This document shows, piece by piece, positions 1 to 6,487 of a stretch of DNA of 8,565 bases; position 1 is the first letter of the stretch, and every line of letters begins with the position of its first letter. A program made the translations under genes and the position numbers. This stretch comes from Rubrobacter sp. (GTDB taxonomy: Bacteria > Actinomycetota > Rubrobacteria > Rubrobacterales > Rubrobacteraceae): contig JADDPY010000638.1 of NCBI GenBank assembly GCA_016781635.1, positions 1 to 8,565 on the forward strand. The letters are read 5' to 3'. Under the pieces are notes generated by a model. The model was not told where the DNA came from and searched no databases. It saw only the letters and a list, made by a program, of their open reading frames with translations.

Positions 1-981
1 CCCGAGGCCGGTCTTCTCCGAGAGGAGGATCCGCCCGTTATCGTAGGTGGGTCCCAAGTAGGGATCGTCGGCGAGGAGCATCGCGCCGTCGAGGTCCACG
101 AAGTCGAAGAGGCCGGAGACGTGGGCCGCCGCCGCAATGCCAAGCGAGGTCTCGACCATGCAGCCGAGCATGAGCCTCATCCCGTGCGCGCGGGCCGCGT
201 GGACCATCTCGAGCGCCCCCCTGATGCCGCCGCACTTGGCGAGCTTGACGTTGACCCCGGAGACGGAACCGGCGAGTCGGGGCACGTCGCGGGCGACGAC
301 GGCGCTCTCGTCGGCGATCACGGGCACCGGCCAGGCCGCCCCGGTCGCTTCGCGGAGGGCTTCGGGACCGGCCGAGGCTGGGACGGGCTGCTCGATCATG
401 CGGACGCCCATCCTCCTCAGCTCTGCCGCGGCCTCCGGGGCTTCGTCGGGCGAGAAGGCCTCGTTGGCGTCCACCCAGATCTCCGCTTCTGAGAGCCCCA
501 CCACCTCCCGGACCGTTCCTATGTCCGCCCAGCCACCGACCTTCATCTTCAGGATCGGGTAGGAGGAGAGCCTTCTCGCCTCCTCGACGGTGGCCTCGGG
601 CTCCGCTATGGGCAACGTGTACGCGCTCGTCGGCTCGGGACGGGCGAGGCCGAGTAGCCGGTAGACGGGCACGCCGAGCCTCTTCGCGGCCAGATCATGG
701 AGCGCGGCGTCGAGGGCGGCGAGCGCCGTCGGGGGCAGGTTATCGTTCCGCGCAAGCGTTCCCTCTATGTCCCAGGCGTCCCGGATCTCCGCGCCCTCTA
801 ACGATTCTGCCACGCCCTCCGCGTCCTGGCCGTAGTAGCGGGTGGGCGCGGCCTCGCCGCGGCCTACGGAGCCGTCCCCCTCGACCTCGAAGATCACGCG
901 CTCGAAGGCGTCCGTCGAGCTGCGGGCGATAGCGAAGGTGCGCCTCGTACGGATCGTGATCACTTTCACTCTTGTCTTCAC
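1..981 (-). CDS. ykfB: Dipeptide epimerase (L-Ala-D/L-Glu type), 3' end cut by window edge
   Basis: Enolase-superfamily enzyme expected to interconvert L-Ala-D-Glu and L-Ala-L-Glu in the cytoplasm, the epimerisation step of murein peptide recycling. Read from a GTG at 981, 327 residues are visible. The superfamily residues appear in order: the KxK acid/base motif K145-M-K147, metal ligands D171 (VDAN), E197 (MIEQP) and D224 (IADES), the opposite-face base K246 (VNVKLAK), and the D296-L-D298 pair that marks dipeptide epimerases within the superfamily. The start is supported by GGAGG five bases upstream of the GTG and by an N-terminus fitting the family. The reading frame is still open at base 1, at a point (SEKTGLG) close to the usual C-terminus, so probably only a short tail is missing. 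It is the most downstream visible gene of the minus-strand block, 154 bases after the serine hydrolase. The family is clear. Exact dipeptide preference (Ala-Glu versus another) is inferred from the DxD motif and the neighbouring C40 peptidase. Confidence 0.93.
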   Translation of the reverse strand, partial: MKTRVKVITIRTRRTFAIARSSTDAFERVIFEVEGDGSVGRGEAAPTRYYGQDAEGVAESLEGAEIRDAWDIEGTLARNDNLPPTALAALDAALHDLAAKRLGVPVYRLLGLARPEPTSAYTLPIAEPEATVEEARRLSSYPILKMKVGGWADIGTVREVVGLSEAEIWVDANEAFSPDEAPEAAAELRRMGVRMIEQPVPASAGPEALREATGAAWPVPVIADESAVVARDVPRLAGSVSGVNVKLAKCGGIRGALEMVHAARAHGMRLMLGCMVETSLGIAAAAHVSGLFDFVDLDGAMLLADDPYLGPTYDNGRILLSEKTGLG

Positions 982-1135
982 ACTGTCCTCCCCATCTTCG
1001 GTTGCGTCCTATGCGCTTGTCGGTTCACCGCACCTTAGTGACGAGACACGCCGACCCTCGCAGGTAGGTTGGCTATTCACGAGCGAACGGTGACAACGCA
1101 GGTCTGTTCTAATTACTATGAGCGTGCTGGGTGCC
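982..1135. other. Intergenic gap between serine hydrolase and epimerase genes
   Basis: This 154-base gap separates two minus-strand genes. Apart from the epimerase ribosome binding site (GGAGG on the minus strand, near 987-991) nothing is clear. A loose imperfect stem can be drawn with GTCGG near 1020 and CCGAC near 1050, but it lacks a T-tract, so I do not call a terminator. No convincing -35/-10 pair for a separate epimerase promoter was found by eye. The gap is wide for strict operon coupling, so either read-through from the hydrolase gene or a non-consensus promoter must drive the epimerase. Confidence 0.5.
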
Positions 1136-1936
1136 TCAGCCGTCAGAGAAGGTCTCATAAACCGAAGCGGCCACCCGTCGAAAGGCATGTGCCCTGGCCT
1201 CCGCGGACCCCCGGGTCAGGATAGCCAGCGCGAAGGTTTTGCGGGGCAGTATCACTATGCCTGCGTCGTGCTCGATGTCCCCTAGCTCTCCTGTCTTATG
1301 GGCCACCCGCCTGCCGGGCGGGAGGGCGGCGGGGATGTTCGTGTTGAATCTTTGTCTCTCTAAGATGCCCAACGCCAACTCTCTGGAGCGGGCCGAGAGA
1401 ACCCTGCCCCTCCAGATGGCCGCCAACAGGGCGACCATGTCTGCGGCTGACGTCAGGTTATGGACGCCCACGGATCGGGACCGGAAGTCCATCATCTTTC
1501 GCCCCAGGTGGGTACGGGTCAGGCATAGATTCCGGGACAAGGCATTGACGTTTTTCATCCCGACCAGGTCGATCAGCGAGTTGGTCGCCGTATTGTCGCT
1601 GACGGTTATCATGCCTTCGGCCAACTGCTCCACGGTAAAGCCGCCGCGGACGGTCCCCTCTCGGACCATCTCCGAGTAATCGACGACGTCTTCGCTCCTG
1701 ACTTCGATTCTCTCCGCCATAGAGATCTCGCCGGAGTCCGCCCGACGGAGGACCCCCACGAGGATCAGCACTTTGATGAGGCTGGCGCTCTCGAAGACCA
1801 ACTCCTCGTTCACGCTCACCCTGCACCCGGCGAAGGGACCTTCGAGCCCTTCTGCGGCGACCCCGAGGCGGACGCCGCACGCGTCCTTGTCGGCCTCGAG
1901 CGCCGCTTTGAGCGCGGCCAACTTTTTGGCTTGCAC
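1136..1936 (-). CDS. Class A beta-lactamase-fold serine hydrolase, cytoplasmic, probably not a beta-lactamase
   Basis: A 266-residue penicillin-recognising serine hydrolase (beta-lactamase2-type domain). Counted from the chosen GTG, the active-site motifs are S52-L-I-K55 (nucleophile and general base lysine), S113-D-N115 and K214-T-G216, in the usual order and spacing. The omega-loop does not show the ExxN glutamate used for deacylation by true class A beta-lactamases; the stretch there reads RKMMD (146-150). No signal peptide is visible, although beta-lactamases and penicillin-binding proteins act outside the membrane. The open frame extends upstream to 2302, but that part overlaps the peptidase gene and does not resemble the family. 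The GTG at 1936 has GGAG nine bases upstream and puts the first family-like helix right at the N-terminus. It lies 65 bases after the NlpC/P60 gene and before the epimerase, so a role in trimming imported murein peptides is plausible; substrate unknown. Confidence 0.87.
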   Translation of the reverse strand: MQAKKLAALKAALEADKDACGVRLGVAAEGLEGPFAGCRVSVNEELVFESASLIKVLILVGVLRRADSGEISMAERIEVRSEDVVDYSEMVREGTVRGGFTVEQLAEGMITVSDNTATNSLIDLVGMKNVNALSRNLCLTRTHLGRKMMDFRSRSVGVHNLTSAADMVALLAAIWRGRVLSARSRELALGILERQRFNTNIPAALPPGRRVAHKTGELGDIEHDAGIVILPRKTFALAILTRGSAEARAHAFRRVAASVYETFSDG

Positions 1937-2001
1937 TAGTGTACGCTCCGGGGCCCGGGATTGAGCGTGTTCGGCATGCTGGTGGTTCCGTTCGTCGTCG
2001 C

Positions 2002-2721
2002 TCAGTACCGGGCGAATCCCCAGTAAGGGTCTTCTGCAACACCGCGAATCACCGTTCCCCCATCCCCATGCTCGGAGATGTAAGAACCGTCTCCTAGATA
2101 GATACCGACGTGCGTGATCGAGCCTTCGCCGAAGAAGATCAGATCTCCCAGTGAGGCCATCTCCCAGCTCTCCTCCCTCTTGAAGGGCGCTTTGTCGTAC
2201 TGATCGTCGGCGTCTCGAGGCACGAGTATCCCATGAGCCTGCAGCACCCTGAACACCATCCCCGAACAATCCGTCCCTTGCGCCGAATCGGTACCGCCCC
2301 ACCTGTACGGCAAGCCCAGGAACAGTTCGGCCGTCTCTATGACCGATCTTCGGACGCTCCCTCCCTCGGAGATGACCGCGTGGTCTTCGATCTCGACCTT
2401 CTCACCGCTGGGAAGAAAGACCCCGCCGTTTCTCCGTTCGAGCCGAGCCCCCAGGGGAAGTCCGGCCCGGTTTGGCGAAGCGACTATCACGTTCGGGCTC
2501 CAATCCCGCTGACGAACGGTAGGGGCGTCCGCGTCGAGCCATCCGGGGTACCCGCGGACGTCGAGATGGCTCTCTTGCCCCAAGACGTTGACCTTCAGCC
2601 AGTTCCCCGATATCTCATGAACCTCTACCCTTTCTCCTACCACCATCTCCGTTACCAGGTCGGCTCCCCCTTCGGGCACGGCCAACACGGGAATGTCCCT
2701 TGAAGCCACCAATTGTTGCAT
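2002..2721 (-). CDS. ykfC: SH3b-NlpC/P60 (C40) gamma-D-glutamyl-diamino acid endopeptidase, YkfC-like
   Basis: A 239-residue cysteine peptidase. Residues 1-115 look like two SH3b-type segments and about 120-239 form the NlpC/P60 domain. Catalytic Cys152 sits in TDCSG and His204 in ITHVGIYLG. D151 just before the cysteine and D170 in PRDADDQ match positions that in Bacillus YkfC enzymes bind the free amine of the N-terminal L-Ala, so the expected reaction is cleavage of L-Ala-gamma-D-Glu from the diamino acid of a released stem peptide. The usual third triad residue (His twelve positions after His204) is Ser216 here, with His218 two residues later. No signal peptide or membrane segment is visible, pointing to the cytoplasm, as expected for recycling of imported peptides. 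The ATG at 2721 follows a purine-rich AGGAAAGG about eight bases upstream. It stands between the TetR gene and the serine hydrolase. The family call is strong; exact specificity is inferred. Confidence 0.92.
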   Translation of the reverse strand: MQQLVASRDIPVLAVPEGGADLVTEMVVGERVEVHEISGNWLKVNVLGQESHLDVRGYPGWLDADAPTVRQRDWSPNVIVASPNRAGLPLGARLERRNGGVFLPSGEKVEIEDHAVISEGGSVRRSVIETAELFLGLPYRWGGTDSAQGTDCSGMVFRVLQAHGILVPRDADDQYDKAPFKREESWEMASLGDLIFFGEGSITHVGIYLGDGSYISEHGDGGTVIRGVAEDPYWGFARY

Positions 2722-2948
2722 CGAAACAACCTTTCCTCACTCAAACAAAGAAAATCGCGGCCATGTACCCTCAGAACTCAGATGCGCGGACAGACCTCCC
2801 CGGCTCACGAGGATTGGTACCGAGCCGTCCGCGTTGGCGGTTGGAGAGCCCGATTTCCCTAACGTCCACTAACTCCACCAACGCAAGGGGGTCGAGATCT
2901 GATTCGCATGCCCAGAGTGCCGCCATCTTGCAGGATCACCCCTTCAGG
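2722..2948. other. Intergenic region between tetR and the NlpC/P60 gene; structured, possible small ORF
   Basis: This 227-base gap presumably carries the promoter for the peptidase-hydrolase-epimerase genes, but I see no good -35/-10 pair. It holds a 12-bp interrupted stem (2785-2833, listed separately). On the minus strand an open frame of 51 codons runs from an ATG at 2926 to a TGA at 2771, starting just after the TetR stop. Its only ribosome-binding candidate (GGGG, about 12 bases upstream) is poorly placed, its third-position use is mixed, and I do not recognise the peptide. It may be a chance frame or a remnant. Near 2855-2880 the minus strand also shows degenerate nine-base repeats (GTTGGTGGA, GTTAGTGGA). 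Confidence 0.4.
2785..2833. repeat. Interrupted 12-bp inverted repeat
   Basis: CGCGGAC (2785-2791) pairs with GTCCGCG (2827-2833), and GGCTC (2802-2806) pairs with GAGCC (2822-2826). All twelve pairs are Watson-Crick. A 10-base C-rich bulge (2792-2801) interrupts one side and a 15-base loop closes the stem. There is no T-tract on either strand, so it does not look like an intrinsic terminator. If transcribed it would form a stable bulged hairpin in the leader of the NlpC/P60 gene or in a TetR read-through transcript. Its role is unknown. Confidence 0.6.
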
Positions 2949-3629
2949 TCAGTCGACGACCTCGGCGGATCGAGTTTTCCACAGCTCGGATCTCTCTTTG
3001 AGGCCGGCGATTATGCAGTCGAGGCCGAACACGAATTCTTCGTCGTGATCCACGTGCTTGAGATGCGGCGCGAGCTCGATGACTCTTGGAAAATCCTCGG
3101 GTATGGGTCTCTGCGACCTGAAAGGCGGCGGCAGATCGGGATCTTCGGATTCCAGGCTAAAGCCGCGGATCTCTGCCAACGCATAACCTATCGTGTAGTT
3201 CACAAGGGTACGATAGGCGTGCAGAGCTGACGGCGCGTCCAAACCTGCTTCGTGCAGCGCGTCGAGAAGGTCCTCGACCAACGCCAGTACCTGCGGAATG
3301 TGCGTGGTAAAGCGGGTGGCAAAGAGCCTGTACACGTTGGGATGTTGGTGGGCGATCTCGCGGGACCATAGTAGCCGCTCGCGGATCCTGTCCTCCCAGC
3401 CCCCCGCCCGCCCGGAGGGGGAACCCGCATTCGACATCACGGTTTCAATCATCCCATCAAGCAGGGCGTCCTTGCTGGAAACGTAGTTGTAGAGGGCGGT
3501 AGGCTTGACCCCGAGCTCTTCGGCGAGTTTGCGCATGCTGAGCCCCTCCAAACCCCTCTCGTCGGCGAGGCGCACAGCAGCATCGAGAACGACCTGCCGG
3601 ATCAACGGCCTCCTCGCAACTGCAGCCAA
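2949..3629 (-). CDS. TetR-family transcriptional regulator
   Basis: A 226-residue regulator. The N-terminal DNA-binding domain covers about residues 10-58, with the helix-turn-helix in the stretch LSMRKLAEELGV followed by PTALYNYVSSKDALLD, very typical of TetR proteins. The remaining part (about 75-220) is a helical ligand and dimerisation domain resembling the TetR_C class. The start used is TTG at 3627-3629. It is favoured by a strong AGGGAGG four bases upstream, a slightly tight spacing, and by the length of the N-terminal arm; a TTG ten codons or so further in is a less likely alternative. It sits at the promoter-proximal end of the minus-strand block and is divergent from the transporter operon. 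A TetR-like palindrome lies in the shared region, so it probably controls the transporter genes and perhaps itself. The ligand is unknown; a murein peptide or derivative is a guess from context. Confidence 0.92.
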   Translation of the reverse strand: MAAVARRPLIRQVVLDAAVRLADERGLEGLSMRKLAEELGVKPTALYNYVSSKDALLDGMIETVMSNAGSPSGRAGGWEDRIRERLLWSREIAHQHPNVYRLFATRFTTHIPQVLALVEDLLDALHEAGLDAPSALHAYRTLVNYTIGYALAEIRGFSLESEDPDLPPPFRSQRPIPEDFPRVIELAPHLKHVDHDEEFVFGLDCIIAGLKERSELWKTRSAEVVD

Positions 3630-3672
3630 AGTTCCTCCCTAATCGATAGCGGTTCTTGAACGGCACGCCGGT

Positions 3673-3701
3673 TTGACACCATGCCTTGCACAGCGTATAT
3701 T
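3673..3701 (+). promoter_or_regulatory. Sigma-70-type promoter for the transporter operon
   Basis: TTGACA at 3673-3678 is followed after exactly 17 bases by TATATT at 3696-3701. This is a perfect -35 element, the ideal spacer and a near-consensus -10 element, which stands out in such GC-rich DNA. The predicted transcript start is near 3708, giving a leader of about 230 bases before the binding-protein ATG. The -10 element and start site lie inside overlapping palindromes, the position expected for a repressible promoter. Confidence 0.8.
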
Positions 3702-3722
3702 GACGCTGTTAATGAACAGTGT
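3690..3722. promoter_or_regulatory. TetR-type operator with three alternating half-sites
   Basis: ACGCTGTT (3703-3710) and AACAGTGT (3715-3722) form a 20-base dyad around a 4-base centre with seven of eight positions paired, the size and style of many TetR-family operators. A second dyad, ACAGCG (3690-3695) with CGCTGT (3704-3709), is perfect over six bases and encloses the -10 element. The two dyads share the central half-site. Binding at either would block the promoter, so the adjacent TetR protein is the natural candidate repressor. The palindromes are directly visible; protein binding is inferred. Confidence 0.7.
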
Positions 3723-3937
3723 ACATCAACTCGTGCCCGGACGAGGGGTAAAGGGTGGGGAAGGGATTGGGGAACAGACGAGTAGAGCGCATTGCGCGGA
3801 ACCGCATGTGGCATGCTCGCGTACTCTGGCATCCGCAAAAGATAGGTGGTGGACATGTGCGTGGTCGGTTCGGTCAGTAAAAGACTTTCCGTGGCACAAG
3901 CCTCGGAAACCCTTGTACCTGGGAGGCAAGAAAACTC

Positions 3938-5563
3938 ATGGTAGGTGCGGCCGGTAGAAGGCTACTCGTCATCATCGGAGTTCCGGTGCTGATACTCTTG
4001 GTCTTGGTGTTCGCCGTTAGTCGGTGCGGCGGCTCCTCGTCGGGATCCCAACAGGGTCAGTCGGGGGGTGACCTGGTAGATGGCATAACGGAGGAGCCGG
4101 ACACCCTGGATCCGCAGAAGACCAACACCGCGGTCACCGGTACCCTTTTGCGCTACGCGGGTGACTCCCTCATCACGAAGGATCTCAACGGCGACTACGT
4201 GGCAGGCCTCGCCAAGTCCTGGGAAGAGTCCGAGGACGGCACCAAGTGGACTTTCGAACTGAAGGACGGTGTGAAGTTCCACAACGGGGATCCAGTGGAC
4301 GCGGAGGCCGTGAAGGCCTCCATCGAGCGCGCCATGGACCCGAAGACCAAGGCCGGCGTGGCCGGCAGCCTGTTCTCCGAGGTCGAGGAGATAAGGGCTC
4401 CGTCCGATAAGACCGTCGAGATAGCGCTTAAACGACCTTTCTCCGTCTTCGAGGCCAACATCGCCGACCCGCGGGCGGCGATCGTCGACGCCGAGGCCGC
4501 CGAGAAGATGGGCGAGAAGTTCGGGCGTACACCGGTGCTCACCGGCCCCTGGCAGGTTACCGACTGGAAGTCCGGCGATCGGATACGCATGGAACGCAAC
4601 CCGGACTACTCGTGGGGGCCCGAGTTCGCCCACGACGGACCGCCGCGCATAGAGTCGCTCACCTTCAGGATCATGACGGACAACGCCACCCGCATCGCCG
4701 CCCTGCAATCGGGCGAGATACAGATGACCGACGTGCCGCCCGTGAACGTCGCGGAGCTCGAGGAGAGCGGCGACTTTCAGCTTCAGAACTACCTGCGCAC
4801 CGGCGTGGGCCTCTTCATGGAGTTCAACGTGAACAAGGAGCCCTTCGACGATCCGGTCGTGCGCGAGGCCATGAACTACGCCATCGACAAGGACGCCATA
4901 GTCGAGGCCGCCCTCAGGGGCCTCGGACAGCCCGCCTGCGGCCCGCTCCCGCCCTCCATAGAAGGCTACTGGCAGGGTGTGTGCGACTACGCGCCCTCCT
5001 ACGATCCGGAGAAGGCCAAGAGCCTGCTCTCCGAGGCCGGCTACGAGCCGGGGCCGGACGGGACGCTGAGCAAGGACGGCGAGCCCTTCGAGTTTACGCT
5101 CTTCGTCCAACCCGAGGACACCTGGACGCAGTCCGCCCAGCTGGTGCAGCAGCAGTTGAAGGACATAGGCATCGGGATGGAGATACAGAGCTTCGAGTTC
5201 GGGACGCTCCTCGAGAAGGCCAAGGCCGGGGAGCACCAGGCCGAGCTGATGGGCTACACCTACACGAACCCCGACATCCTCTACCTCTGGTTCCATTCCG
5301 CGAACATCGGGGAGGGTTTGAATCTCAGCCACATCGACGACCCCAAGCTGGACGCCATGCTCGAGAAGTCCAGGACGACGATCGAGGAGGACGCCCAAGA
5401 GGAGACCTACCAGGACATACAGAGGTACCTCGTGGACGAGTCTGTCTGGGTGCCCCTCTGGAACAACGAGGAGTACATCGCGACGAGCCAGCAGGTCGAG
5501 GGCGCGGAGATCAGCACGGAGGGTTACCTCTCCCTCATCGACGCCCGCCTGGCGGAGGAGTAG
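3938..5563 (+). CDS. ABC transporter oligopeptide-binding lipoprotein (SBP family 5)
   Basis: A 541-residue extracellular solute-binding protein of the OppA/DppA type. A short positive N-terminus (GRR, 6-8) and a hydrophobic segment (about 9-28) lead to Cys30, followed by a Gly/Ser/Gln-rich linker, as in a membrane-anchored lipoprotein. The residue before the cysteine is Arg29, unusual for a lipobox. The mature part begins near residue 45 with EEPDTLDP. The family signature follows (AKSWEESEDGTKWTF, then LKDGVKFHNGDPVDA), and VREAMNYAIDKDAI in the second half is also typical. Cys334 and Cys349 could form a disulfide. Length is normal for the family. The ATG at 3938 has GGGAGG eleven bases upstream, a long spacing. 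It is the first gene of the plus-strand operon, three bases before the permease. Peptide transport is well supported; murein peptide specificity is inferred from the neighbouring C40 peptidase and epimerase. Confidence 0.93.
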   Translation: MVGAAGRRLLVIIGVPVLILLVLVFAVSRCGGSSSGSQQGQSGGDLVDGITEEPDTLDPQKTNTAVTGTLLRYAGDSLITKDLNGDYVAGLAKSWEESEDGTKWTFELKDGVKFHNGDPVDAEAVKASIERAMDPKTKAGVAGSLFSEVEEIRAPSDKTVEIALKRPFSVFEANIADPRAAIVDAEAAEKMGEKFGRTPVLTGPWQVTDWKSGDRIRMERNPDYSWGPEFAHDGPPRIESLTFRIMTDNATRIAALQSGEIQMTDVPPVNVAELEESGDFQLQNYLRTGVGLFMEFNVNKEPFDDPVVREAMNYAIDKDAIVEAALRGLGQPACGPLPPSIEGYWQGVCDYAPSYDPEKAKSLLSEAGYEPGPDGTLSKDGEPFEFTLFVQPEDTWTQSAQLVQQQLKDIGIGMEIQSFEFGTLLEKAKAGEHQAELMGYTYTNPDILYLWFHSANIGEGLNLSHIDDPKLDAMLEKSRTTIEEDAQEETYQDIQRYLVDESVWVPLWNNEEYIATSQQVEGAEISTEGYLSLIDARLAEE

Positions 5564-5566
5564 GGC

Positions 5567-6487
5567 TTGTTCCAGTTTCTGGCGCGCCGCCTTGTCTCCT
5601 CGGTCTTCGTGGTCTTCGGGGTCTCGCTCGCCGCCTTCAGCATGGTCCACCTCGTGCCCGGTGACCCCGTCGCGATAATGCTCGGCGAGCGGGCCACGCC
5701 CGCCGACGTCGCCCGGCTGCGGGGGGAGTTGGGGCTCGACGAGCCTCTCCCCGTCCAGTACCTCGACTACGTCTCCCGGGCGATCCGGGGCGACTTTGGG
5801 GAGTCCATACGCAGCGGCCAGCCGGTGCTCGGGGAGATAAGCGGCCGCACGGCCCCCACGGTGGAGCTGGCGCTCGCCGCGATGGCGATCGCCGTGACCC
5901 TGGGAGTCCTCATGGGCGTCATAGCCGCGACGAGCAGGTCCGCGACCGCCGACTTCGGCACGATGGCCGTGTCCCTTGCGGGCCTTGCCCTGCCCACCTT
6001 CTGGTCCGGGCTGCTCCTGATCTACCTCTTCGGCCTCAAGCTCGGGTGGTTACCCGTGTCCGGTGACGGCGGACCGCGGGCCCTGATACTACCCGCCGTC
6101 ACGCTCGCCTTGCCGGCTGCGGCGGTGCTGGCGCGCCTCACGAGGTCTAGCATGCTCGAGGTTTTGGGCCAAGACTACGTCCGCACCGCCCGCTCGAAGG
6201 GCCTTCCCGAGGACCTCGTCGTCTACAAGCACGCTCTGCAGAACGCCTTCATACCGGTGCTCACAATCATGGGCCTGCAGTTTGGCGCTCTCCTCGGCGG
6301 ATCCGTCATCGTCGAGTCGGTCTTCGCCCGGCCGGGCCTTGGAAGCCTTGCCGTCGATGCGATCCTCGCCAGGGACTTCCCCGTTGTGCAGGCCATAGTG
6401 TTGCTCGCGGGGATCGTGTTCGTGCTGGTCAACCTGCTCGTTGACATCCTCTACTCGGTGCTCGACCCCAGGATATCCCTCGGATGA
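5567..6487 (+). CDS. dppB: Peptide ABC transporter permease, DppB type
   Basis: A 306-residue inner-membrane permease. The first membrane helix spans about residues 9-29 and is followed by the family stretch MVHLVPGDPV and the long external loop ending in RAIRGDFGESI. Further hydrophobic segments lie near 100-122, 133-157, 172-190, 229-252 and 274-296, giving about six helices. The cytoplasmic EAA-type loop that contacts the ATPase is at 203-230 (DYVRTARSKG onward). The C-terminus DPRI is typical. The start is TTG at 5567, three bases after the binding-protein stop. GGAGG eight bases upstream lies within the end of the preceding gene, so translation is probably coupled. It pairs with the following permease, whose ATG overlaps this gene's stop. 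The Dpp/Opp family is certain; the symbol reflects family position rather than proven substrate. Confidence 0.95.
   Translation: MFQFLARRLVSSVFVVFGVSLAAFSMVHLVPGDPVAIMLGERATPADVARLRGELGLDEPLPVQYLDYVSRAIRGDFGESIRSGQPVLGEISGRTAPTVELALAAMAIAVTLGVLMGVIAATSRSATADFGTMAVSLAGLALPTFWSGLLLIYLFGLKLGWLPVSGDGGPRALILPAVTLALPAAAVLARLTRSSMLEVLGQDYVRTARSKGLPEDLVVYKHALQNAFIPVLTIMGLQFGALLGGSVIVESVFARPGLGSLAVDAILARDFPVVQAIVLLAGIVFVLVNLLVDILYSVLDPRISLG

Larger units (their letters stand above)
3630..3937. other. Divergent regulatory region and long 5' leader of the transporter operon
   Basis: This 308-base region separates the TetR gene from the transporter operon. Its left part holds the plus-strand promoter and overlapping palindromes listed separately. 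From the predicted transcript start near 3708 to the ATG at 3938 lies a leader of about 230 bases. It contains a purine-rich tract (about 3744-3775), a small perfect hairpin GCGCA-T-TGCGC (3787-3797), and two mutually exclusive short stems near the ribosome binding site (3896-3927). A 24-codon open frame (3806-3880) has no good ribosome binding site and is not called. I recognise no known riboswitch. No clear minus-strand promoter for the TetR gene was found, though a TTGATG overlapping the operator could act as a -35 element. Confidence 0.6.

Noticed and set aside
1100..1125. Possible second TetR operator (CTGTT half-site) upstream of the epimerase
   Set aside because: Only one half-site is present; no matching AACAG arm lies at the right distance.
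1937..2302. Upstream extension of the serine hydrolase open frame (388 codons in total)
   Set aside because: It overlaps the 3' end of the NlpC/P60 gene on the same strand in another frame, its residues do not resemble the family, and the GTG at 1936 with GGAG upstream gives a normal N-terminus.
2800..2890. tRNA-like T-loop resemblance on the minus strand (GGTACCAATCC)
   Set aside because: No acceptor, D or anticodon arms can be drawn around it, and the conserved TTCGA loop bases are not present.
3806..3880. 24-codon leader open frame in the transporter 5' region
   Set aside because: No proper ribosome binding site and no sign of selection on the peptide; such frames are expected by chance.
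3962..5650. Long minus-strand open frame (562 codons) opposite the binding-protein gene
   Set aside because: It is an antisense frame created by the strong third-position GC bias of the binding-protein gene. The peptide is low-complexity, rich in Leu, Gly, Val and His, and shows no family motif, while the plus-strand protein is unmistakable.
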